Of a stretch of 64,000 bases of DNA, positions 24,855 through 33,655 are shown one piece after another. Positions within the stretch are counted from its first letter, which is position 1. Each line of letters starts with the position of its first letter. Source of the DNA: Pseudogracilibacillus sp037071985 (GTDB lineage Bacteria > Bacillota > Bacilli > Bacillales > Amphibacillaceae); the NCBI RefSeq assembly GCF_037071985.1, contig NZ_JAXHDF010000001.1, forward strand, positions 186,001 through 250,000, written 5' to 3'. Below the pieces are notes generated by a model. The model searched no databases, had not been told where the DNA came from, and worked only from the letters and a program-made list of their open reading frames with translations. The position numbers were made by a program, and so were the translations under genes.

Positions 24855-26867
24855 ATGAAACTACTACGGACACTGTTTAAGCTTATTATTTATTGCGGAA
24901 TATTTCTTGCATTGGGGCTAGGAGCAACGCTGACTGCCAGTTACATTCTTGGTCCTCCAGACATATCAAATGAATATATTACAGTGTTATATGATCAAAA
25001 TGGTAATAAAATTGGTAACACAGATAATTATCATAAACAAGTAGAGTTAGATGACATCTCTACCTATCTGATTGACGCAACCATCCTTGCTGAAGATAAG
25101 AATTTCTATGAGCATCATGGTTTTGATTACAGAGGAATTATGCGAGCAATTGTTAAAAATATCAGTTCATCCAGATTAAAAGAAGGGGCCAGCACTATAA
25201 CTCAGCAATATGCCCGTAATTTATATTTAACACATGAAAAAACATGGGTTCGTAAAATCAAGGAAGCATTTTATACCATTCGATTAGAAATGTTTTATTC
25301 AAAAGATGAAATATTAACTGGGTATTTAAATTCTATTTATTATGGACATGGTGCCTATGGCATTGAAGCTGCAAGTAATGTATATTTTGATAAAAGTGCA
25401 AATGATTTAACGGTTGCTGAGTCTGCCATGCTAGCTGGTGTTCCCAAAGGTCCATCCTATTATTCCCCTTTTAATAATGAAAAAAATGCTTTCGAACGTC
25501 AGGAGTTTATTTTAACATTACTTCTAAGAGAAAATAGTATTGATCAAGCGACATATTATAATGCTAAACAAGAGAAGCTTGAATTTGATCAACCAAATAT
25601 AACGAATAATACACTTGCCCCTTACTTCGAAGATCTCGTTATGAGAGAAGCAAGAGAAATATTAAGAGGAGAAGAAGAGACTATTTTAACAAGCGGTTAT
25701 CACATATATACTACTTTGAATCAAGAGTTACAAAAACAATTTGAAAAAGAAGTCTCAACGTATTTCGATGAAAAGAGTGATTTGGACATTGGAGCAATTG
25801 CAATTAACCCTAAGGATGGAGCAATTATTAGTTTAGTAGGTGGAAAGAACTATCAAAATAGTCCATTTAACCGCGCAATTGATGCAAAAAGAATGGTTGG
25901 TTCCACATTTAAACCACTTCTATATTACGCTGCATTAGAAAACGGCTATACTCCAACAACAAAACTTCTAAGCGAACCAACCGCATTCGTAATTGGCGAT
26001 AATGATGTATATAAACCTAGTAATTACAATGGATATTATGCATATGAACCTATTTCTTTAGCCCAAGCAATTGCGTTATCAGATAATATCTATGCAGTAA
26101 AAACAAATCTTTTTTTAAGTCCTGAAACGGTCGTGGGAACAACTAAAAAGTTTGGGATTAAAGGTGACTTACCTCCTGTTCCATCATTAGCACTCGGTAG
26201 TGCATCTATTTCCCTTTTGGAAATGGTACAAGCTTATGGAATGATTGCCAATGGTGGCAGTGAAATTAACAGCTATACGATTAATAAAATAGTAAATCAA
26301 AATGGAAAAGTAGTCTATGAAAGAGAAGAAGAAACAGGAAAACAAGCATTAGACAAAAATAAAGCCTTTATTCTAACTCACCTGATGCAAGGGATGTTCG
26401 ATAGAAGATTAAATGGCTATATGGAGGTTACTGGATCTTCTATAATAGATAATCTGAGTCATCCTTATGCTGGTAAGTCTGGCACGACAGATTCTGATAG
26501 TTGGATGATCGGATATAGCCCCCTAGTAGTTACTGGTGTTTGGACCGGATATGACGACAATCAGCCAATGAAATTAATAAATGAAAAAGCTATTGCTAAA
26601 ACAATATGGGCTGAAATGATGGAAGCTGCACATAAAGATAAAGAAGAAGTAAGTTTCACAGTTCCAGAAGGGGTTATTAAAAAAATAATCGATCCGGAAA
26701 CAGGGATGTTGGCTACAAATGATTGTACAATTAAGCGAGCAACTTTTTTTGAAAAAGGGACAGAGCCTACTGAATATTGTAATGTACATCTTCCCTCAGA
26801 AGAACTATCGGAGGAAACTGGTCAAAAAGAAGGATTGTTAAAAAAGCTATTTGAATTATTGCGTTAA
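24855..26867 (+). CDS. Class A penicillin-binding protein (transglycosylase/transpeptidase, PbpG-like)
   Basis: Bifunctional peptidoglycan polymerase of 670 aa anchored by one N-terminal membrane segment (about 9-33). The GT51 domain shows EDKNFYEHHGFDYRGI and EGASTITQQYARNLYL. The transpeptidase domain has the active-site STFK (MVGSTFKPLLYY), SDN (ALSDNIYAV) and KSGTT. I start at the ATG at 24855 because GAGG lies nine bases upstream; ATG codons at 24819 and 24846 are unsupported or too close. The neighbours argS-ywiB and ywhD match the locus of B. subtilis pbpG (PBP2d, used in sporulation), so that is the likely relative; the assignment is by position and domain. Confidence 0.9.
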   Translation: MKLLRTLFKLIIYCGIFLALGLGATLTASYILGPPDISNEYITVLYDQNGNKIGNTDNYHKQVELDDISTYLIDATILAEDKNFYEHHGFDYRGIMRAIVKNISSSRLKEGASTITQQYARNLYLTHEKTWVRKIKEAFYTIRLEMFYSKDEILTGYLNSIYYGHGAYGIEAASNVYFDKSANDLTVAESAMLAGVPKGPSYYSPFNNEKNAFERQEFILTLLLRENSIDQATYYNAKQEKLEFDQPNITNNTLAPYFEDLVMREAREILRGEEETILTSGYHIYTTLNQELQKQFEKEVSTYFDEKSDLDIGAIAINPKDGAIISLVGGKNYQNSPFNRAIDAKRMVGSTFKPLLYYAALENGYTPTTKLLSEPTAFVIGDNDVYKPSNYNGYYAYEPISLAQAIALSDNIYAVKTNLFLSPETVVGTTKKFGIKGDLPPVPSLALGSASISLLEMVQAYGMIANGGSEINSYTINKIVNQNGKVVYEREEETGKQALDKNKAFILTHLMQGMFDRRLNGYMEVTGSSIIDNLSHPYAGKSGTTDSDSWMIGYSPLVVTGVWTGYDDNQPMKLINEKAIAKTIWAEMMEAAHKDKEEVSFTVPEGVIKKIIDPETGMLATNDCTIKRATFFEKGTEPTEYCNVHLPSEELSEETGQKEGLLKKLFELLR

Positions 26868-26880
26868 TTTTTTAACAAAT

Positions 26881-26916
26881 AAAGAAACCGACTCTTTTTT
26901 TAGAGTCGGTTTCTTT
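26881..26916. terminator. Bidirectional terminator between pbp and ywhD
   Basis: A 15-bp perfect stem AAAGAAACCGACTCT (26881-26895) / AGAGTCGGTTTCTTT (26902-26916) with a six-base loop, T-rich on both exits. It sits between convergent genes. Confidence 0.85.
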
Positions 26917-27020
26917 AGTGTCCTAGCAATACATGTTGTAGCCCATGTATATCTATCTTACAAAGGATACTCATAAAGTACAAGACTTTACTATTATAGA
27001 CATTATTTGTCACAATCTGT

Positions 27021-27530
27021 TCACTTTTTAAAGCTATTTTTTAATTCATCGCTAGAACTTTTCCACATTTCTTCATCGAATTCTCTTAAAAAGTCACCTA
27101 ACAGCTTTTTTGACTTCTCATCCATATGTTCAACTACAATTTTCCCTTTTAATGACTTTTCCATATGTGTAACATGTTCTGCCATTGATTTATAAGCGCG
27201 TTTATTCGGACGGTCAACGCGAAGTTCACTAGCTGCTACTCCCGCATAATATGGACCTTCTTCGCCTCTTTCTACTGTTACCCAAACTATCCAATATAAT
27301 AAGCCGTCAGGCACTTCGTTTCGGTCTGAAAAATAACGTACACGGCGTTCTATTTCACTTCTTGCATGCATCGCATCCATATCGACATATGCTTTATTTT
27401 CATTTGGATCTACAATAACGGAGGACATGTTTTCTAAAGAAATAGAGCCCATCCCATAACCACCATGTCCATCTGTTGAATCATCTTTAATAATAGTAAA
27501 CTGTTGTTTTTGTTTTTTATTATTATCCAT
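27021..27530 (-). CDS. ywhD: YwhD family protein
   Basis: Conserved Bacillus protein of 169 aa with no established function. It is soluble, with no signal or membrane segment. Recognisable family stretches are GGYGMGSISLENMSSVIVD and VTVERGEEGPYYAGVAASE, with a charged helical C-terminus. Single gene with AGGAGGAG upstream and a terminator downstream. The B. subtilis ywhD is likewise next to pbpG. Confidence 0.85.
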   Translation of the reverse strand: MDNNKKQKQQFTIIKDDSTDGHGGYGMGSISLENMSSVIVDPNENKAYVDMDAMHARSEIERRVRYFSDRNEVPDGLLYWIVWVTVERGEEGPYYAGVAASELRVDRPNKRAYKSMAEHVTHMEKSLKGKIVVEHMDEKSKKLLGDFLREFDEEMWKSSSDELKNSFKK

Positions 27531-27581
27531 ACTGTCAAGGCTCCTCCTTTTTCATCTTTTCATCCATTGTATCATATTCAT

Positions 27582-28874
27582 TCATGATCGATAATATAAC
27601 AACTTCTTGATCTGCTCTTTTAGCTTTGAATTAGAAATCAAATCAATTTTTTCAGCTGGAAAATACATTTTATGATCTTCTCTTGTTTTTCCGGTTATTG
27701 AATCGACGATAACCGAGTGAGTCGATAATTCTTTTTTCTCCCCTGATGGCATTTGTAAATAAATTGGAACACGACCTTCTCCTGCCCGATAAACATCGTA
27801 TGGTAGATCAGAAGATGAATCAATAACCAAATAATAGTTTGGATCAATATCTGCTTGATAAAATAGATCTTTTAAATTTTCATATTGTTCCTTATGCTTT
27901 TCGGGATTGTATTCAACATATTTAAATAAACAGCGATTGATAAAACGTGTGCATAAATCACTTAGTACCTCATCTTTTTCATTTTGCCACCTTTGGAAAT
28001 AATAATAAATAACCGGCTCATCCAGTTGTAAATAATCTTTAAGTTTCACTTCATTTTTAAAAAATGAAAGTAATAAGGTTGGCTCCATTTCGAATTGATA
28101 GCCTTGTTGATATAAATCTTTTGCACGATGGAAGATCTTTGTTAATATTACTTCCGCACTCCGTGTCACAGGATGAAAATAAACTTGCCAATACATTTGA
28201 TAGCGCGACATGATATAATCTTCTACCGCATGCATACCTGTTGATTTTATGACAATTTGATCCTTTGTTGGACGCATGACACGTAAAATTCTTTCCATAT
28301 CAAATTGCCCATAACTTACACCTGTATAATATGCATCTCGAAGCAAATAATCCATTCGATCAGCATCAATTTGACTAGAGATAATACTGATTACTAATTT
28401 ATCCTCGTATGTTTTATCGATTATTTGAGCTACTTTTTCAGGAAAACCACGCTCTACTCTGTTAAGTATTGTATTCACATTTGTATCTTCTAAAATAATT
28501 CGTTTAGTAAAATCTTCATGATCTAGGTTAAAGACTTTTTCAAAAGAGTGAGAGAATGGTCCATGCCCAAGATCATGTAATAAAGCCGCACATAAACTCA
28601 CTAATCGTTCTTCATGATTCCATCCCTCTTGTGTTTCCATTTTATTAATCATCCGCCTGACAATTTCATAAACACCTAAGGAATGATTAAAACGGCTATG
28701 TTCTGCCCCGTGAAACGTTAAATACGTCGTACCTAATTGTTTAATTCTACGGAGTCGTTGAAATTCCGGAGTTGCGATCAAATCCCAAATAACACGATCA
28801 CTTACCCGAACATAGCGATGAACAGGGTCTTTAAAAACCTTCACCTCGTCTAATAGCTCTGTTTTATATACCAA
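27582..28874 (-). CDS. ywfO: HD-domain phosphohydrolase YwfO
   Basis: Predicted metal-dependent nucleotide phosphohydrolase of the HD superfamily (SAMHD1-like). The His/Asp ligands are visible in FHGAEHSRFNHSLGVYE, ALLHDLGHGPFSHSFE and SSQIDADRMDYLLRDA. I prefer the TTG at 28874, which gives a 430-aa protein whose N-terminus (VYKTELLDEVKVFKDPVHRY) matches YwfO in length. The ATG at 28898 is only a few bases after a TATAAT element and has no ribosome binding site. It is divergent from lipL. Confidence 0.85.
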   Translation of the reverse strand: MVYKTELLDEVKVFKDPVHRYVRVSDRVIWDLIATPEFQRLRRIKQLGTTYLTFHGAEHSRFNHSLGVYEIVRRMINKMETQEGWNHEERLVSLCAALLHDLGHGPFSHSFEKVFNLDHEDFTKRIILEDTNVNTILNRVERGFPEKVAQIIDKTYEDKLVISIISSQIDADRMDYLLRDAYYTGVSYGQFDMERILRVMRPTKDQIVIKSTGMHAVEDYIMSRYQMYWQVYFHPVTRSAEVILTKIFHRAKDLYQQGYQFEMEPTLLLSFFKNEVKLKDYLQLDEPVIYYYFQRWQNEKDEVLSDLCTRFINRCLFKYVEYNPEKHKEQYENLKDLFYQADIDPNYYLVIDSSSDLPYDVYRAGEGRVPIYLQMPSGEKKELSTHSVIVDSITGKTREDHKMYFPAEKIDLISNSKLKEQIKKLLYYRS

Positions 28875-28965
28875 AGTAATCAACCCGTTTCTTTTCATAC
28901 TATTACATTCTATTATATAATAGTTTCAGATTAGATTAAACAGCGTAATGATAAGGAGTTTATTC

Positions 28966-29823
28966 GTGGAAAATATTTATCAACTTATTAATCATTCAGC
29001 AATTCGCTTTCTTGACCATTCAAAGGGAGCCACTATATTTCATCAACCTAACAATGGATTGGCTTCATTTGCCATCGACGATGCAATTGCAACAGCAGTA
29101 GGTAATCGAGTTGCCCCTGTTACAGTTCGCATATGGGTTCATCCGCATACAATTGTTCTAGGAATCCCGGATTCTAGACTTCCATATTTAACAAAAGGGC
29201 TAGATTTTATTAAAGACCAAGGATATCATGCGATTATTCGTAACTCAGGAGGATTAGCTGTTCTCTTAGATAAAGACGTCTTAAATATGTCGCTTATCCT
29301 TCCAAGCAATAACAAGCTATCTATTTATGATGGATATGACTTAATGGTTGATTTTATCCAAGATCTTTTTAATAAGGAGACAAATGAAATAAAGGCATTT
29401 GAAATAAAAGGTTCTTACTGTCCAGGGGATTACGATCTTAGTATCGATGGCATTAAATTTGCTGGGATTTCCCAACGGAGGGTCCGAAATGGTGTGGCAG
29501 TCCAAATATATATAGATATAGCTGGAAGTAGTTATAAGCGCGCTTCTATTGTACGAGACTTTTACAAGCTTAGTAAACAAGGAGCACAGACCAAATATAG
29601 TTACCCTGAAATAACTCCGAATGTCATGGGATCTATTAATGAATTACTTCATCAAAACTATACAGTTAATCAAATCATCCAACGAATAAAGGAACTATTA
29701 ATCGACAAAGGAAATCAACTACTTGAAGCGGATTTATTGCCATTAGAGGCGGATATTTTTAATAACAGACTCGAACAAATGCAAAAAAGAAATGAAAAAA
29801 TCAAACTGTATAACCCGAGCTAA
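28966..29823 (+). CDS. lipL: Octanoyl-[GcvH]:protein N-octanoyltransferase LipL
   Basis: Moves octanoyl (lipoyl) groups from the glycine-cleavage H protein to E2 subunits by amidotransfer, completing the Bacillus lipoate pathway. The 285-aa protein has the BPL/LPL catalytic fold, with the acyl-carrying Cys at residue 152 (GSYCPGDYDLSIDGIK; Cys150 in B. subtilis) and the nearby conserved Lys. The start is a GTG at 28966 with AAGGAG seven bases upstream; the ATG at 28948 lies upstream of that ribosome binding site. A single-gene unit divergent from ywfO, as ywfL in B. subtilis. Confidence 0.92.
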   Translation: MENIYQLINHSAIRFLDHSKGATIFHQPNNGLASFAIDDAIATAVGNRVAPVTVRIWVHPHTIVLGIPDSRLPYLTKGLDFIKDQGYHAIIRNSGGLAVLLDKDVLNMSLILPSNNKLSIYDGYDLMVDFIQDLFNKETNEIKAFEIKGSYCPGDYDLSIDGIKFAGISQRRVRNGVAVQIYIDIAGSSYKRASIVRDFYKLSKQGAQTKYSYPEITPNVMGSINELLHQNYTVNQIIQRIKELLIDKGNQLLEADLLPLEADIFNNRLEQMQKRNEKIKLYNPS

Positions 29824-29954
29824 TCTTATTTTATAAAACGTAGTATGCAATTCTAGAATGAAACTTTTAATAATTTCATATTAAGGAATTCGTTTACGTT
29901 TCAAAATTGAATGTAAATGAAAAGACTAACTATGCCAGACAGATGATAGCTTCG

Positions 29955-30202
29955 GAAATATACTTCGCTTTCACCACAGGCATAAGCGCGACATCAGTTC
30001 AAGCAACGCTTACACTTGCTTTCACTGTGTCTCCTTTACCACGGGACGGCGATCTGCTTCTGTAGCTCCCCGTTCCGTGTCGCTACAGGGATCTTCCGAC
30101 GTACAGGATGTACTAGTGCAGACGTTGCCACAGGACGTGGCGTACTTAGTCTGCGTTCCCCTGTCGCTTTTCCCGTTGGAGTCTACGTATATTTCCTACG
30201 CT
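29955..30202 (+). repeat. Long structured intergenic repeat, copy 2
   Basis: Near-identical over long stretches to 10741-11025, lacking its extra segment of about 35 bases. The stem CTGTAGC/GCTACAG (30060-30088) is kept although its loop sequence is entirely different. The nested GCAGAC/GTCTGC stem is kept, and one arm base change (CGCCAC to TGCCAC) leaves a G-U pair. The element fills the convergent gap between lipL and pta. The translated frame differs from copy 1, so it is not a gene. Confidence 0.75.
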
Positions 30203-30255
30203 AAACAAATATATTATTCGCCTTTTCCGTGCTAGTTTTATTTAGCCACTTTCAT

Positions 30256-31227
30256 TCAGCTTTGTGCGGCTGTTATTAACGCTAATTTATATACATCTTC
30301 TTCACTACATCCGCGTGATAAGTCGTTGACTGGTTTGTTGAGTCCTTGTAAAATTGGGCCGACAGCTTCAAAACCACCTAATCGCTCGGTAATTTTATAT
30401 CCAATATTTCCAGCTTCCAAACTTGGAAAAACAAACACTGTTGCATCGCCCTTAATGGTTGAATTTGGAGCTTTTTTTGCAGCAACACTCGGAACGAACG
30501 CTGCATCAAATTGGAATTCTCCATCAATAATTAATTCTGGCTCTCTCTCTTTTGCATATTTTACCGCCTCTATTACACGCTCTGTCTCCTCCGACTTTGC
30601 TGAACCCTTTGTTGAAAAGCTCAACATCGCGACGCGAGGATCAACATTAAATAATTTTGCGGTTCTTGCACTTTCTATTGCAATTTCGGCTAAATCTTCA
30701 CTTGTTGGTGCAATATTAATTGCACAATCTGCAAACATATATTTTTCGTCATTCCGCACCATGACAAATACTCCAGATGTTTTCCTGACGCCTTCTTTCG
30801 TCTTAATAATTTGCAACGCTGGGCGGACAGTGTCAGAAGTAGAGTGGGCTGCACCGCTTACTAATCCGTCGGCTTCATTCATATGTACAAGCATTGTCCC
30901 AAAATAATTTGCGTCTATTAATACATGTTCCGCTTTTTTTCTTTCCACTCTCCCATTACGTCGTTCAACAAACGATTCAACCATTTCATCCCATTTTACA
31001 TAATCGGCCGGATCAATGATCTCACACTCTGAAATATCCGCGTTCAATTCCTTTGCTAACTCAACTACTTCATTTCTTTTTCCAATTAAAACGGGTGTCA
31101 CTAGACTTTCATTTGCTAATCGACCTGCGGCTAATAAGATTCGTTCATCTGTTGCTTCAGGAAAAACTATTTTTTTCTTTTTACCCTTTGTTAAATTGTC
31201 TTTTAACGCTGAAAATAAATCACTCAT
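30256..31227 (-). CDS. pta: Phosphate acetyltransferase
   Basis: Converts acetyl-CoA and phosphate to acetyl phosphate and CoA in overflow acetate metabolism. At 323 aa it is the short, single-domain Pta of Bacilli, starting MSDLFSALK and carrying KIVFPEATDERIL, DGLVSGAAHSTSDTVRPAL and FPSLEAGNIGYKITERLGG. ATG at 31227 with GGAGGG upstream. It is divergent from hemQ, the same pairing as in B. subtilis (ywfJ-ywfI). Confidence 0.96.
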   Translation of the reverse strand: MSDLFSALKDNLTKGKKKKIVFPEATDERILLAAGRLANESLVTPVLIGKRNEVVELAKELNADISECEIIDPADYVKWDEMVESFVERRNGRVERKKAEHVLIDANYFGTMLVHMNEADGLVSGAAHSTSDTVRPALQIIKTKEGVRKTSGVFVMVRNDEKYMFADCAINIAPTSEDLAEIAIESARTAKLFNVDPRVAMLSFSTKGSAKSEETERVIEAVKYAKEREPELIIDGEFQFDAAFVPSVAAKKAPNSTIKGDATVFVFPSLEAGNIGYKITERLGGFEAVGPILQGLNKPVNDLSRGCSEEDVYKLALITAAQS

Positions 31228-31424
31228 GAAGATCCCTCCGAAAGTTACTTAAACTAATGATTCAATTTACTTATTTATCGAATTATTAGACAACTTTAAT
31301 TATAACAAGCTCAACTGATAATTCAAGAAAACTTTATGACATTTTTTCAAATGTCGAATTTCTCGCTTCAGTTGTGGTATAGTAGGATTGTCTTTAATTA
31401 CAGAGTAATGGAGGAATATAAGTT

Positions 31425-32174
31425 ATGGTACAGGCAGTCGAAACTTTTGACGGTTGGTATAGTTTACATGATTTACGCTCCATCGATTGGACGTCTTGGA
31501 AATATGCTCAGGAAGAAGAGCGTCAGGAAGCAATCAAAGAATTCAATGATCTGCTTTCTAAATGGGAAACTGTGGAAGAAGAAAAAAAAGGCAGCCATGC
31601 ATTTTATAAAGTTGTTGGTCAAAAAGCTGATTTTATCTTCATGTTCTTAAGACCGACGATGGAAGAGCTTAATGAAATTGAAACTGAAATTAATAAATCA
31701 AAATTTGCAGAGTTTTTAATACCTGCACATTCTTATCTTTCAGTAGTTGAAATTTCTCGTTATCAACCTGAAAAACCGGGAGAAGATTTGGAAAACAGCC
31801 CCTATATTCAAGGAAGGCTATATCCTACTTTACCTAAATTTGACTATATGTCTTTTTATCCGATGAATCGTCGTCGCGAAGGTAACGACAATTGGTATAC
31901 GTTAGAAAAAGATGTACGTGGCAAACTGTTATACGAGCATAGTAAAACTGGCAGAAAATACGCAGGTAAAGTACAGCAAGTAATTACCGGTTCTATCGGA
32001 TTTGACGACTGGGAGTGGGGAGTAACTTTATTTGCACATGATGTATTAGAACTTAAAAAGATCGTATACGAAATGCGTTTTGATGAAGTTAGTTCACGAT
32101 ACGGCGAATTCGGTGAGTTTTTTATCGGAACAAAAATTACTAAAGAAGAATTACCGGATTATTTAAGTATATAA
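31425..32174 (+). CDS. hemQ: Coproheme decarboxylase HemQ
   Basis: Last step of the coproporphyrin-dependent haem pathway of Gram-positives: oxidative decarboxylation of coproheme III to haem b. The 249-aa chlorite-dismutase-fold protein has the catalytic Tyr at residue 145 (MSFYPMNRRREG) and the proximal haem ligand His at residue 172 (LYEHSKTGRKY), both at the positions known from Bacillales HemQ. ATG behind GGAGG. Monocistronic, with the terminator at 32182. Confidence 0.96.
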   Translation: MVQAVETFDGWYSLHDLRSIDWTSWKYAQEEERQEAIKEFNDLLSKWETVEEEKKGSHAFYKVVGQKADFIFMFLRPTMEELNEIETEINKSKFAEFLIPAHSYLSVVEISRYQPEKPGEDLENSPYIQGRLYPTLPKFDYMSFYPMNRRREGNDNWYTLEKDVRGKLLYEHSKTGRKYAGKVQQVITGSIGFDDWEWGVTLFAHDVLELKKIVYEMRFDEVSSRYGEFGEFFIGTKITKEELPDYLSI

Positions 32175-32181
32175 AACATAA

Positions 32182-32216
32182 AAAGACTTTCATGGACTAT
32201 ATGAAAGTCTTTTTTG
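32182..32216 (+). terminator. hemQ terminator
   Basis: Stem AAAGACTTTCAT (32182-32193) / ATGAAAGTCTTT (32201-32212) followed by T residues to 32215. Confidence 0.9.
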
Positions 32217-32308
32217 ATACTCAGCTTATAAATATCCTTCTACTCATAACCTGCTTAATACATACATATATTACATCAATAACATCTTCCCGTAAGTAGG
32301 TGTAAAGT

Positions 32309-32572
32309 ATGCAGCATGAGCGAGATAAATATAATTTATTAAGTATTGGATCACTTGGTCTTGCAATACTTATTGGATTTATTGCTATGATAAAGTCAAC
32401 TTTTCTTTTAATCATCGTTTCATTTTATATGATAGCTGCCAGTTTAATTTGCGAAGCCTTATTGCTTAACATTTCATTTCGACAAATCGAAGGATTAAAA
32501 CAGCTGGCAAGGGCGATAGTCCTAATTATTTTCGTCACTTATTTGCTATTTACTACCATGAGAAAATTATAG
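32309..32572 (+). CDS. Small hypothetical membrane protein
   Basis: I do not recognise this 87-aa protein. It has a short charged N-terminus (MQHERDKYN), then three hydrophobic segments (about residues 13-28, 31-48 and 64-84) separated by short polar turns, so it should be an integral membrane protein. AGGTG lies six bases before the ATG. It converges with the DUF423 gene, overlapping it by six bases at the 3' ends, and has no obvious operon partner. Confidence 0.65.
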   Translation: MQHERDKYNLLSIGSLGLAILIGFIAMIKSTFLLIIVSFYMIAASLICEALLLNISFRQIEGLKQLARAIVLIIFVTYLLFTTMRKL

Positions 32573-32935
32573 AATTTTCATCACAGCATAACCAAGTAAA
32601 ATCCAGCCGATTAAAAAAATAACCCCGCCAAATGGAGTGATCATTGCTAATGATCGGATTCCGGTAGTAGAGTAAATATATAAACTACCTGAGAATAATA
32701 AAATACCAATAATAAACATCCAACCTGCCCACATTAAAGTGCTTGATTGGAACTTTAACATTAAAACAGCTGTTATAAGAATACTGCCAGTATGAAACAT
32801 TTGATAAGTTACAGCTTTTTCCCATGTTTTTATAGCATTTTCTGATATTTTTCCTTCTAATCCATGTGCCCCAAAGGCTCCTAATGCAACAGCTAAAAAT
32901 CCATTAATCGCACCTATAATAAATAATAGCTTCAT
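32567..32935 (-). CDS. ywdK: DUF423 small membrane protein (YwdK family)
   Basis: Integral membrane protein of 122 aa with four predicted transmembrane helices and no known activity. Family hallmarks are the N-terminal GAFGAHGLEGK, the YQMFHTGSILITA motif and FSGSLYIYSTTG. It lies 20 bp downstream of the DUF5327 gene. In B. subtilis gerQ sits beside ywdK; no gerQ is present here. Confidence 0.88.
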   Translation of the reverse strand: MKLLFIIGAINGFLAVALGAFGAHGLEGKISENAIKTWEKAVTYQMFHTGSILITAVLMLKFQSSTLMWAGWMFIIGILLFSGSLYIYSTTGIRSLAMITPFGGVIFLIGWILLGYAVMKIL

Positions 32936-32955
32936 TTTTCATTTCCTTTCGTATG

Positions 32956-33216
32956 TTAAAAATCGAAGATAGAAGTACCATCATCGTCATTCACAGAAGG
33001 TGTAACCGATATATCATTATTAACAGGATCCGCTACGAAAGTTCTTTGTTCCTTCGTAGTTTGTATGTTAGTATCCTTATTTTCTTCGAGAAGTAACTCA
33101 CATAATAATTTTATTTTAGAAATATGTTCTCTTTTTTCTTGCTCATCTGAAGTCTTTTTTGCTTGTTCTAACTCTTTCTGCATCTTATTAATGATTGTTT
33201 CACTAGATACTACCAT
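32956..33216 (-). CDS. ywdI: YwdI family protein (DUF5327)
   Basis: Small cytoplasmic protein of 86 aa with unknown function. The first 50 residues form a charged helical region (IINKMQKELEQAKKTSDEQ) that could be a coiled coil. The rest is acidic and low-complexity, ending DDDGTSIFDF. ATG with GGAGGTG upstream. It appears to form an operon with ywdK, as in B. subtilis. Confidence 0.75.
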   Translation of the reverse strand: MVVSSETIINKMQKELEQAKKTSDEQEKREHISKIKLLCELLLEENKDTNIQTTKEQRTFVADPVNNDISVTPSVNDDDGTSIFDF

Positions 33217-33343
33217 TAATGATGAACACCTCCATACTACACTTAGGTTTAGTATAACATTGTTATTTATGACTTGGAATTTTAAACCTCACAACAAACA
33301 AGCCCTACCCAAATTTATGGATAAGACTTTCCCTACGTGATCA

Positions 33344-33484
33344 TTATTTCGTTTTTATTTTAGCTGCTTCTTCCTGCTTATGTTTTTCATAAACCCATTT
33401 TAAAAAATCAATTTCTTTTGGTTGAAGTTCCCTGTCGAGCTTTTTCTTTGTTAATTCACAAACGTCCATCCACCCAAATACCAC
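33344..33484 (-). CDS. Small conserved-looking protein, 46 aa
   Basis: Starts at a GTG (33484) with AAAGGGG eight bases upstream and ends with TAA at 33344. The product begins VVFGWMDVCELTKKKLDREL and continues with an amphipathic, lysine/glutamate-rich stretch (EIDFLKWVYEKHKQEE). Codon use and the good ribosome binding site support a real gene. An internal ATG at 33469 is a weaker start. I cannot name a family; it could be a regulatory or structural microprotein. It lies alone between ywdI and the doeA terminator. Confidence 0.6.
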   Translation of the reverse strand: MVFGWMDVCELTKKKLDRELQPKEIDFLKWVYEKHKQEEAAKIKTK

Positions 33485-33576
33485 ACGACAGTCCCCTTTC
33501 TACTAAAAACAACGATTTTCCATCATTATACAATTGACTAAATGTTTTAGCAATAGTTTTTTCAAATATATGAATC

Positions 33577-33628
33577 AACAAAAAGCGAAAGATTTCTTCA
33601 TAGTAAAGGAACATGGAGAAATCTTTCG
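33577..33628 (-). terminator. doeA terminator
   Basis: Twelve-base-pair arms CGAAAGATTTCT (33586-33597) / AGAAATCTTTCG (33617-33628), with a T-rich stretch (CTTTTTGTTG) following on the minus strand. It lies about 28 bp past the doeA stop and marks the end of the second ectoine transcription unit. Confidence 0.8.
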
Positions 33629-33655
33629 AATAATGACTAAAACCTATTTGACATA

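Noticed and set aside
30016..30204. A 62-codon open frame in the lipL-pta spacer
   Set aside because: It lies entirely within the second long-repeat copy and its frame is not the one open in the first copy.
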